The position numbers and the translations under genes were made by a program. The notes under the pieces are model-generated. The model made no database searches, was not told the origin of the DNA, and worked only from the letters and a program-made list of their open reading frames with translations. This document shows, piece after piece, positions 48,839 through 60,800 of a stretch of 64,000 nt of DNA. The DNA is from Rhodospirillaceae bacterium UBA6219 (GTDB lineage Bacteria > Pseudomonadota > Alphaproteobacteria > Rhodospirillales > Magnetospirillaceae). The stretch covers positions 1-64,000 of the forward strand of contig DISD01000005.1 in NCBI GenBank assembly GCA_002435715.1, given 5' to 3'. Each line of letters starts with the position of its first letter. The stretch's first letter is position 1.

Positions 48839-51800
48839 GATTGGGAAACCTCGTCTAGGTGAATTTCGGGCAAGGCGCTGATGGGCGCCGTGCGGATGCC
48901 GTCCACGATCAGGCGCGGCTGGCCTTGGGCGTCGAACACCGTCAGGTCAGGGTGACGGGCGCCGGGGGCGGTGTCGATGCGCAGGAACAGCTTTCCCGCC
49001 ACCGGCCCGTTGGCGGCCAGCATGTCGGCGGCCAGCGGCACGTTCTCGGCGCCCAGATGGAAGTCCAGCAGCTGCCACAGGCTTTTCAAAAGCAGCGGGT
49101 CGAACAGCATGGCGGATGGGGCGTGGTGCAGTTCGGCGGTTAGGCGGCTGCCCTGGCGCCAGACCCCGACCATGCCTTCGGCGCGCGGGTGGGTCTGGTT
49201 GAAAGCTTCGCTGACGTCGTCGCCGCTGCGCAATTGGGCGGGCGCCAGCGCGGCGGGGAAGTCGGGCATCTCGGCCAACTCGCCCAGATGCAGGGGGGAC
49301 AAGGGGCGGTTTTCGGCGCTGATCCGGTACAGCCACCCCTGTTCGTCGGCCTCGACCACGCTTTCCAGACGGCGGCTGCCAAGCGGCGACAACGCCCCCC
49401 ACATCAGATGGGCCAAGGCCCGAACCGGGCGTCCCCCGATCCGTTCGGCGGTGGCGCGGGCCAGTTCCGGCAGGTGCAGGGCCAGCGCCAGCTCGTCATC
49501 GGCCAACAGCGTGACGCTGGCGCTGCCGGAACTGCCGTCCAACAGCGGATGCGCGGCGATGATCTGGTTTTCGGGGCTGTCTTCCACCCAATGGCGGTCA
49601 CGGGCGAAAATGGTACCGGGTAGATGCAGGCGCCGCCCCACGGGGCCCATCCGCCAGTCGACGGTGCCGCCTTGCGCCCACAGTGCTGCCACCTTGTCCA
49701 ACTTGGCGACATCCGCCGAGACCAGCCACTTGCCGATCAGGGCGCGGCCGTCATCGTCGTCGAAGGGGTTGGCCGTGCTCGGGCCGGCTTTCGCCTGATG
49801 GGCGCCCGGGGGAACGCGACCCACCGCCGCTTCGCCCAGGATGCGCAGCAGGGCGTCACGCTCGGCGAAGACTGCCGCCAGTCGGCAGGTCTGGGCCTTG
49901 CGTCCAATCTGCAGGGTATGGGCGACATCGCCCAAATCCAGCTCGGGGTGATCGGTGACGAAACGGTGCAGCGCCGCCGCCATCTCGACCAGACGCTCGG
50001 GGGTGCGGGCCGACAAGGTCAAAACCCACGGGCCGGGGTGGCGGCCAGATGATGCCGGGGGCGGGCTTTCCACCACGATGTGGGCGTTGGTGCCGGAAAA
50101 ACCGAAAGACGACACCCCGGCACGGCGGGGTTCCCCACCGCTCCACGCTCGCAGCGTGGTGTTGACGGCAAAGGGGGTGCCGTCCAGGCGGATGTGTTCG
50201 TTCAGGGACTGGAACTGGATGGTGGGCGGCACTTCGTCCCGTTCCACCGCCAGCATGGCCTTCATCACCCCGGCCACCCCGGCGGCGGCCAGCATGTGGC
50301 CCATATTGCTTTTGACCGAGCCCAGGGCGCAGCTTGCGGGTTTGGCCCCCGATCCGGCGAAGGCGTCGGTCAAGCCTTCGACTTCGATGGGGTCGCCCAA
50401 GGGGGTGCCGGTGCCGTGGCATTCGATCATGCCGATACTGGCCGGGGCGATGCCAAAGCGTTGATGCACGTCGCGGATCAGCCGGGTCTGCGCCTGGGGG
50501 TTAGGGGCGGTGATGCCGTTGGTGCGGCCGTCCTGGTTCATCCCCCAACCGCGGATCACGGCATGGATGGGGTCGGCGTCGCGCAAGGCGTCATCCAACC
50601 GTTTCAACAGCAGCACGCCGGCCCCCTCGCCAGGGACGAAGCCATTGGCGCGGCCGTCGAACGAGAAGCAGCGGCCATCCTTGGACAACATGTTCACCTT
50701 CGAGGTGTCGATGAACATCTTGGGGCCGATCATGACGCAGACACCGCCGGCCAACACCATGTCGCTGTCGCCCACCAGCAGCGAATTGCAGGCCTCGGCG
50801 ATGGCGACCAAGGAACTGGAACAGGCCGTGTCCAACGAGATGCAAGGGCCGCGCAAATCCAGCAGATGGGCGATGCGCGCCGCCAGGATCGATCCCGACG
50901 AGCCCAAAAGCGAATAGGAATTGCGTTCCGTGATGCGTTCGCCATAACCGCTGGGACCGGCACCGACGAATACCCCGCACCGGCTGCCGGCCAAGGCCGA
51001 TGGGTCCAGGCCGGCGTCCTCGAAGGCCTGCCAGGCATGTTCCAGGAACAGGCGCTGTTGCGGGTCCATCAACTCGGCTTCGCGCGGGGTCAGGTTGAAA
51101 AAGCCTGGTTCGAAACATTCGATGTCGTCGATCACCCCCATCCACTTGCACGACGCGGTGCCGGGATGGGTGGGATCGGGGTGGTAGAAACGGGTCACGT
51201 CCCAGCGCGATTGCGGCACTTCGTCGATGCAGTCGCGCCCCGACCGGATGTTGTCCCAAAAGGCGTGCAGATCGCGCGAACGCGGGAAGCGGCCCGAGGC
51301 ACCGATGATGGCCACCGCGTCGCTGGTGTCGCGGGCGGCACGGTCACGGCGCGGGGCGGCGGCGGTTACGGGGGCGACGACAGGGGTGATGGGCGGCGGT
51401 GCCACCGGTGCCGGTTCGCTGGCGGCGGGGCGCAAGCCGGACAGATGCGCCACCAAGGCGCCCACTGTGGGGTGGGCGTAAATGGCGGTGGCCGGCAGAT
51501 CGGTCGCCAACAGGGCGTTCAGCTTGCGGATCCAGGTCACCGCCAGGATGGAATCGAGGCCCAGTTCCAGGAAGCCGGAAGCATCGTGGATGTCGGCGCT
51601 GTCGATCATCAAATCCTGGGCCAGAGTGTTAACCACCTGACGACGCAATTCAGTGGGCGGCGAAACGGTCACAGGCTCTGGCGTGGGGACGGGTTCTGGC
51701 TCTGGCGCCGGCTTGGTCGGCGCTTGCCCGCCCAGATGCGCCACCAGGGCGCCGATGGTGGGTTGGGCGTAAACGGCGGTGGCCGGCAGGTCGGTCCCCA

Positions 51801-54800
51801 ACAGGGTGTTCAGCTTGCGGATCCAGGTGACCGCCAGGATGGAATCCAACCCCAGTTCCAAGAAGCCGGAAGCGTCGTGGATGTCGGCGCTTTCGATCAT
51901 CAATTCCTCGGCCAGGCTGTCCACCACCTTGCGGCGCAGATCAGGGCTGGTTGCCTGGGGGCGGGGCGCAGGGGCGACGGGGGCGGCGGGGAACATCTGC
52001 TCGATCCTTTCCTGCACCCTTTTGTTGCCGATGAAGGTCTTGGCATGCATGGCCAGTTCCTCGGCGAACACCGTCTCCAGACATTCGGTCAGCGGGCGGA
52101 TGGCCTGGGCCTTCAGGTCCAGCAAGGTCTGGCGCGGCTGACGCGCCAATCCGTGGGCCAAGCCCAGGGCATGGTCCAAGACCTGGGTCGCCGGGTGGAC
52201 ATCCAGTCCGGCATGGCGCTCGGCCAGTTCCCGGCCCCGGTATTCGCGGGCGGTGAACAGCACTTCGCGGCCCAAGGCATCGCCCAGACGGGCGGGGAAA
52301 ACCAAGGTGGCGCCGGCACCCGGGGTGAAGCCGTACCACAGGTAATTGCTGTGATAGACCCCTTCGGCGGCGAAGACCGCATGATCGCAGAACAGCCCCA
52401 ACGACCAGCCGGCGCCGATGGCGTGGCCCTGCATGGCGGCGATCACCGGCAGCGGACAGGCCAGTGGCAGGCTGTAGATCTTGCGGTCGGTGAAGCTGGT
52501 GGTGCCTTGCTGCAGGGATTGCAGGCCGGACCGGGTGCCGCCGCAGGCGAAATAGCCGTCAAAGCCGGTCAGCACCACCACCTTGGCCTGATCCAGGGCG
52601 GCGATGGTGTCGAAAGCGGCGACCAGCGCGTCCATCAGCGCGTCGGTGAAGCAATTCTTCTCGACCCGTTCGACCATGCGCAGCAGCACCACGCCATCGT
52701 CGAACAGACGCATTTCGACGTCTTCGTGGGGCAGTGTCAGGGGGGTATCGGCCCCCTGCCAAACGGGGGCGCTGGCCGCTTCGGACCACAACGCGTCCCA
52801 TTGCGGCAGGGTCAGGTCGGGCACCCGGCCGGGCCGGGCCATATTGCGTTTCAGTTCCACCAGGGCCAGACGCGGCGCTTGGGCGATCTGTGCTGCCAGG
52901 GCCGGCGCGTCGGCGGCGGTGAAATCGGCGCCGCTGAACGACGCGTCGGCCACCACCGGCAGGTCGCAGGCGGGCAAGGGGCCAAAGCCGCTGCCGCTGA
53001 CCGCCACGGCGTGGATGGTCTCGTCGGCGCTGGCAGCGGCCAGTTCGGCGCTGATCGATTGGGCATGGCCGGCGACATCCAGGTGCAGCACGCCGTCGAC
53101 AACCTTACGCTGGATACGGGGGGCGTTGCCCACCGGCGTCAGACTGATTTTGGCCGGTGGGCGCGGCACGAACGGCCCGGCCAGCATTGCTGCGGCGGGC
53201 AGAGTGAAGGGTAGGGCGGCGGCTTTCGGCGTGGGGGCCGGGATTGACGGCGGTGTAGCCGTTTCCACCCAGCAGCGGACGGTGGCCAGCAATGTGGCGG
53301 GCAAGGGCACACGCTGTCCGCCTTGCGGGAACAATCGTTCCACCGCCACGTCCGCCCCGGTCAGAAACGCCCGTCCCAGACCCTGCAGATCAGTATCGGC
53401 GACCAGGGGGGCGGGCTGGTCGGTGATTTCTCCGGCGCCGACCACCGCGTTCGGATCGCCGGCCAGCCAGCGGCGCAGACGGGCGGTCAGATCGGCGGTG
53501 TCGGTGGCGATGACCACCAGCCGATGACGCGACGGCCGTCGTCCGGCCATCAGGGTGAAGGCGACATCGGCGGCCGCCAAATCGGGATGGGTTTCCAGAT
53601 GGGTGGCCAGGATTTCCGCCTGACGGCGCAGCAAATCGGCATTACGGCCGCCGATGACGAACAGGAAGGGGCCGGGGACAGGCACCCGTGTCGGCAAAGC
53701 GGGCGGCGGGTCGATCACCACATGGGCGTTGGTGCCGGAAAAACCAAAGGACGAGATGGCGGCGCGGCGGCGCGGCCACGGCTGGGGACTGGTGTTGACG
53801 GTGAACGGTGTTTCGGCGAAGCGGATGGCGGCATTGCCGCCGTTGAAATGCAGGGTCGGCGGCACCCGATCGTGTTCCAGGCTCAGCAACACCTTGATCA
53901 GGCTGGCGATGCCGGCGGCGGTGGTGGCGTGGCCGATATTGGATTTGACCGATCCCAGCAGCACCGAGCCCGCCGGCTGGCCGGCGAAGGCGCGCGACAG
54001 GGCGGCGTGTTCGATGGGATCGCCCAAGGGTGTGCCGGTGCCATGCGCCTCGATCAGGCCGATACTGGCGGGATCGACGGCGAAACGCTGATAGACGCTG
54101 CGGATCAGCCGTTCTTGCGACTGGGCGCTCGGCGCGGTGATGCCGTTGGTGGTGCCGTCCTGGTTGGTGCCGCTGGCGACGATCACCGCGTGGATGGTGT
54201 CGCCGTCGGCCAGCGCCTGATCCAGCGGGCGCAGCAGAACCGCGCCCACCGCCTCGCCGGGGACGATGCCGTCGGCATTGGCGCCGAAAGCGGCGCAATT
54301 GCCGCTGGGCGACAGCATGTTGGCTTGGTTGGCCGAACGGAAGAAACGCGGCGTGCATTGAACGAAGACGCCGCCGGCCAAGGCCATGTCGCATTCTTCG
54401 TTCCACAAGGCCCGGCACGCCAGATGCACGGCGACCAACGACGACGAACAGGCGGTGTCCACCGCCACCGCCGGTCCCTTCAGGTCCAGGTAATAAGCGA
54501 TCCGCGCCGGCACCAGCGACGACGTGTTGCCCCAAAAGGCCTGGCCGGGGACGTCGGGGCCGAACAAGTCGTGGTAGTCCCCCGACGAGCAGCCGGCGAA
54601 CACACCGACGCGGGCGCCCACGATGTCGGGGCCGGCATGGCCGGCATGTTCCAGGGTCTTCCAGGACTCTTCCAGGAACAGACGCTGCTGCGGGTCCATA
54701 TAGCGGGCTTCAAGGCCGGAAATGCCAAAGAACACCGGATCGAAGGCGGCGACGTCGTCGATGAAGCTGCCGTGGCGGCCATAACTGCCCGGGGCGCGAT

Positions 54801-57800
54801 CCTGGTACAGGCCATCCACGTCGAAACGCTGCACCGGGGTGACCAGATCGCGGCCGGCGGCCAGATGCGCCCACAATTCCTCGGCATTGGCGGAGCGGGC
54901 GAAACGTCCGGCATAGCCGATGATGGCAATGGGCTGTTCGCCGCGGACGGCTGTCGGCCGGGTGATCAGTGCCGGCGCTTCGGGGATTTGTCGGGCCAGG
55001 AAGGCTTCCAGTTCGGCGGCGTTCTTGTGGTCGAACAGGTCGGTATGTTCCAGCCTGGCCCCCAGGTCACGGCGCAGCAGGTGGACCAGTTCGGCGCCCA
55101 GGATGGAATCCAGACCGTAATCGGCGAAGGGGCGCTGCCTGTCGATGTCCGTCGGGGCCATGTTCAAGGTCTGGCCCAGGCAACGCATGATTTTCTGGCC
55201 CAGGGACGCGCCATCCCCCAGCGCCGGGGTGACGCCTGCAACCGGCTGGGGCGTCGGGGGCAGACTGCGTTCCGCCGGCTGGCCGGGGGCGCGGGCGGCC
55301 AGGACTTGCTGGCCCAGGGCGCATTCATCCGGGGATGATCCCGCCACCCATTCCAGCCCGGTCTCGGCGATCAAGCTTCGCCAGGAATCCGGGGACAAGG
55401 ACGGGGTTCCGGGGATGCGCCGCTGGGGGTCGGTGAAACGCCACCACCCTTCCAACAGGCCGAAGGTGACGTGGGTGAACAAAGTGGCGGCAGCGGTTTC
55501 GTTGACCAACAGCAGGCCGCCAGGGGCCAGCAAGGCGCGCACATGGGCCAGGGTGCGGCCCATGTCGGCGGTGGCGTGCAACACGTTGGCGGCGATCACC
55601 AGATCATAGCCGCCGATGGTGACGTCCTGGCCGGCCACGTCCTTTTCCACGTCGAACAGCGCGGTGGTCAAGCTGGGCACGCTGGGGCCATAGCGGCGCT
55701 GGGCATGGATCAGGAAGGCGCGCGACAAATCGGTGTAGCAATATTCGGCCACCCGGTCCCACGACCGGGCCAGGGCTTCGAACACCTTCTCGCTGGTGCC
55801 GCCGGTGCCTGCGCCGATTTCCAGGATGCGCAAGCGGGGCAAGGGCGAGGTGGTGACGAAACTTGCGGCGGCCTGGGCCAGAGTGCGGCTGAACCGGGCG
55901 GCGATTTCGTTGTCCTTATAGACCGCTTCCACCATGTCCAGTCGCCCGTCGGGGAACATCACCTGGGTGGCCTGGACCCGGCCGCTCAGGATGTCGGGCA
56001 GCGCCCGCAGGCAGGTTTCTGCCAAGACCATCTGGGCGCTTTGGCCCTGATCGTCGCGCAGCCGGTTCCACGTCGCCCACGGGTCAGCGGCGGGGATGTG
56101 GTCGCCCACCAATGCCAGGGCGGCATCGCGCCAGCGTTGCAGGGCGGGGACGGGCTGGGGATGCTCGGCCAGGATGCCGGCCAGGACGGGGGCGATGGCA
56201 TCGTCCAGTGCCGCCATGGCGGCGGCCAGAACCGCGTCCCCCCGGGGGGCGGCGATGATGGCGGCGGACGTGTCGGGTTTGGCGGGCAGCCAGAAGCGGC
56301 GGCGCTCGAACGGATAGGTGGGCAACGAGACGATGGCCGGGCGCACCGGTCGGGGCAATGCGGTCCAGTCGACCCGCAGGCCGCCGACCCAGGCGGAAAC
56401 CAGCCGGTCCAAATCGCTTTGCCACCATTGGGCGGCTTGACTGTCATCGGGTGTGCCGGGAAGGGCCGCACGTCCGGAATGTGCCGCGCCTTGTTCGCCG
56501 GCCAGCCAGCGGCGCAGCCGATCCGCCAATTGGGTGGTGGTGGACGCCACCAGGGCGAGGCGTTGCTCCATGGATTCGCGGCCCACCTGCAAGGTATAGG
56601 CGATGTCGGCCAAGGCCAGTTTCGGCGCCGCATGACCGCCCAGTTGGGCCGCCAGTTGGCTGATGCTGCTAAGATGGGCCAAGGTGGCGGCGTCCCCCCC
56701 CGGCCATTGGCTTTCTACCCAGCGCAGCAAGGTCCGGCGTTGGTTGGCATCCAATCCCAAGGTGTCGAAATCCTCGGCCGGGTCGATGTCGGTGGTGGCA
56801 ACCGCCAGAATTTCGGCCAGCTTGTCGCGCAAACACGGGACCATGTCGGCGGCGGTGTTTTCCACGACGGACAGCAAGGATGCGGCATAGTCGCGCAGGC
56901 GCTGGTCGTCGCGGGCCGACAGCACGATGGCCTGGGGTGATGAGGTGTCGATGGCGGCGGCGGGCTGGGCCGGTGCCTCGGCGACGATCAGGTGGGCGTT
57001 GGCGCCGCCGGCGCCAAAAGACGACAGGCCGGCGATTTTCGGCCCATCCGGCCACGGCCCCAAGGCACGTTGCAGCACGAAGGGGCTGTCGGTCAGCCGC
57101 AGATTGGGATTGACGCTTTGCGCATGCAAGGTGGGGGGCAATTGCCCATGACGCAGAGCCAGGACCAGCTTGGTCAAACCGGCGATGCCGGCGGCGGCTT
57201 CCAGGTGGCCGATATTGGATTTGACCGAGCCCAGGGCACAGAAACCGCGTTCGGCGGTGTCGGTTTCGAAGGCTTGGGTCAGACCCTCGACCTCGATGGG
57301 GTCGCCCAATTCGGTGCCGGTGCCATGGGCTTCGATGTAGGTGACGTCGCGGGCGGACAGCCCCGCCTGCGCCAAGGCTTGGCGCACCAGATCACGCTGG
57401 GCTGCCGGATTGGGAACGGTATAGCCGTTGGTGCGGCCGCCGTGGTTGACGGCGCTGCTGCGGATCACCGCATGGATGCGGTCGCCGTCGGCCAGGGCTT
57501 GCGACAGCGTTTTCAGCACGACGCAGCCGACGCCCTCGCCGGGGACGAACCCATCGGCCCCGGCGCCGAAAGCGGCGCAGCGGCCGTGCGCCGACAACAT
57601 GCGGGCCGCGCTCAATTCGACGAAGGTGTCGGGATGCAGGTACAAATTGACGCCGCCGGCCACGGCCATGGTGGCCTGTCCCGAACGCAGGCTTTCACAG
57701 GCTTGGTGCAGGGCGGTCAGCGACGACGAGCACATGGTGTCCACCGCCACGCTGGGCCCGGTCAGGTTCAGCGCGTGCGACACCCGGTTGGCGGTGCTGG

Positions 57801-60800
57801 CGAAGGACGTCTGCGGTGACACCATGGCGCCGCCTTCGCTGGCGAAGGGGCCGTGCAGGGCGAAGCCGGTCTTGGTGATGCCGACGAACACGCCGACCGG
57901 ATTGCGGCCGGCCAAGCGGGTGGGGCTGTAGCCGGCATCCTCGGTCGCGGCCCAGGCGCACATCAGGAACAGGCGCTCTTGCGGGTCCATGGCGGCGGCG
58001 TCGCGCGGACTGATCTTGAAGAACAGCGGGTCGAAATCGGCGAAGCCGTCCAGGAAGGCGCCCCATTTGGCATAAGAACGGCGTTCTGCCACCGCCCGGT
58101 CGCGGTCGGGGCAATAGAAGTCGGTCAAATCCCAACGTTCGGGCGGAACTTCGCCGACGCTGTCGCGGCCCTGGGCCAGGTTGTCCCAGAACTGGTCCAG
58201 GCTGTCGGCGCCGGGATAGCGTCCGGCGATGCCGATGATGGCGATGGACTCTTCGCGACTGGCCTTACCCTGGGTCGGCGGGGAAGGGGCCAGCCATTTC
58301 TGGCAGGCGGCCCCTTGGCTGGCGCTCAGATGGGCGGCCACCTCGGCCAGTGTGCGGTACTGGAAGAACAAGGTCTTGGGCAAGGATTGGAAAACGTCGC
58401 CCAACGCCGAGTTCAGCCGGGTGATCATCAGCGAATCGATGCCGTATTCTTCCAGCGCCACGTCGGGATGAATGGTCCCGGGGGCGAAACCGCCGGCCTG
58501 GGCGAACAATTGGGCCAGCTTGGCGGCCAAGCTGGCGGTTTCGTCGCCGGGCATGTCCTTCGCCGGTGCCGAGACGACGCTGGGTTTGACATCAAAGAAG
58601 TCTCGAATGCGGCTTTCGTCGCCGGCCAGCACGGCGGCATGGGGGATTTTGGCGGCCAGGATGCGGCCCAGGGCGTCCAAGCCGGCTTGGCTGGTCAGCG
58701 GTCGCTGGCCCATGCGCTGGAACAGGGTTTCGGCGGTGGCGTCGTCGATGGTCATGCCGCCTTCGGCCCATAACGGCCAGTCGATGGCCACCACCGGCAG
58801 ACCACGGGCTTCGGCCAGCGCCGCCAACACGCCGTTGGCGGCGGCGTAATCGGCTTGGCCCGCATTGCCAAATGCCCCGGCCAGGGACGAGAACAGCACC
58901 AAGGCGTCAAGCTGCACGTCGCCGCAGGCGTCGATCAGAGCTTCGGCACCGCCGCTTTTCGGCGCCATCACCGCTGCCAGATCATTGGTGCTTTTGCCCT
59001 TCAGCCAGCCGTCGCGCAAGGTGCCGGCGCAATGCAGCACCACGTCCAGCCGGCCATGGACCTCGACCACGTGCTGGACCAGGGCGGCGACCGCTTGGGC
59101 ATCGGCCATGTCCACCTGACGATAGGCGGCGACGGCGCCCAGGGCGCGGATGGTCTCGACCTGGGCGGCGCGTTCGGTATCCAGCGGCTTGGATCCGGTC
59201 AGCACCAAGGTAGCGCCGGGATTAGTGGTGGCGATGTGGTGGGCCAGAAGGCGGCCCAAGCCGCCCATGGCCCCGGTGATCAGGAACACACCACGCGGCC
59301 GCCAGGGGGCGGCGGCGACATGGGGCAGGTCGCGCCAGCGTCGGGCCAGTCGGTGGTGGCCGTCGAAACGCACCCGGCTGTCGCCCCCTTCGGCGGCCAG
59401 AAGGCGGGCCAGTTCGGCGGGGGGGATACCTGGGGCGACCTCGATGACTTGACCGCTGATGCGTGACGATTCCAACGCCGCCGTGTCGATCATCGCCCCC
59501 AGGCCGGCAGCGGCGGCCCCCATGGGCACCACCAATTGCACATGGGTGTCAGAGGCCAGGGATTGCTGCAGCAGGGCCAGCAGGCGGGGGGCAAGGTCTT
59601 CCACCCGGACGGGCGCGCTGACCAGTTCGGCGCCGAAACCGGCGGCGACATCGACCCCCGCCGCGATCACCAGCCGGCGGGGCTTGGCGGCGGCAACGGC
59701 CGGGGCTTCGTCCCAAAATGGGGTGAACACCAAGGTGACGTCGTGGCGGCCCCTGATCCAGAAACGGGTGTCGGCGAAGGGCCGCGGCGGCAGCTTGGCC
59801 CGGCGCGGTGGCGTGGGGGCGCGGTAATCCTCGACCACCACATGGACGTTGGCGCCGCCGAAACCAAAGGACGACAGACCGGCACGGCGCGGGGTGTCGG
59901 CGGCGGGCCAGTCCTCGGCTGTCCGCAGCAGGCGGAAGGGGCTGCCGGCCAGTTCCAGATGCGGGTTCGCCGGTTGGCAATGCAAACTGGCGGGCAGTCT
60001 TTCATGGGCCATGGCGGCTAGAATCTTGACCAGACCGGCCAGTCCGGCAGCGGCTTCCAGGTGGCCGATATTGGCCTTCAGCGACCCCAGGGCGACAAAG
60101 GGCTGGGGCACAATGGCGGTGCCCATCAGCTTTTCATAGGCCCGGCGCAGGCCGTTCGCTTCCACTGGATCGCCCAAGGCGGTGCCGGTGCCATGGGCCT
60201 CGACATAGGAAATGGTGGCCGGATCGATGCCGGCCATGGCGGTTTCGATCAACTGGGCTTGGGCGGCGACGCTGGGGGCGGTCAACGCCCCCGCGCGTCC
60301 GCCATGGTTTTCGGCACCGCCGATCAGCAGGCCCAGGACGCGGTCGCCGTCCGCTTCGGCATGGTCCAGGCGTTTCAGCAGTACCGCCACCACGCCTTCG
60401 CCCCGACCATAGCCATCGGCACTGGCGCCGAAAGTCTTGCAGCGGCCATCGGGCGCCAGCATGCCGGCCTGGGCCGGGCCGTCAAAGCCATCTTCCGCCA
60501 GGGCCAGGTTGACGCCCCCCACCAGCGCCGCCCGACAATGCCCGGAACGGATGGATTCGGCGCCGCGCAGCAAGGCGACCAGCGACGACGAACAGGCGGT
60601 GTCGATGGTTTCGCTGGGGCCGTGCCAGTTGAAGTAATAAGATACCCGGTTGGCGATCATCGCCAGCGAGTTGCCGGTGGCGCCATAGCCGTCGGCGGCG
60701 ATGCCGGCTTGGCGCAGCACCTTGGCGTAATCCAGGGCGCTGGCGCCGACGAACACGGCGGTGTCGGCGGGCATTTCGTCGGCGTCATAGCCGGCATCTT

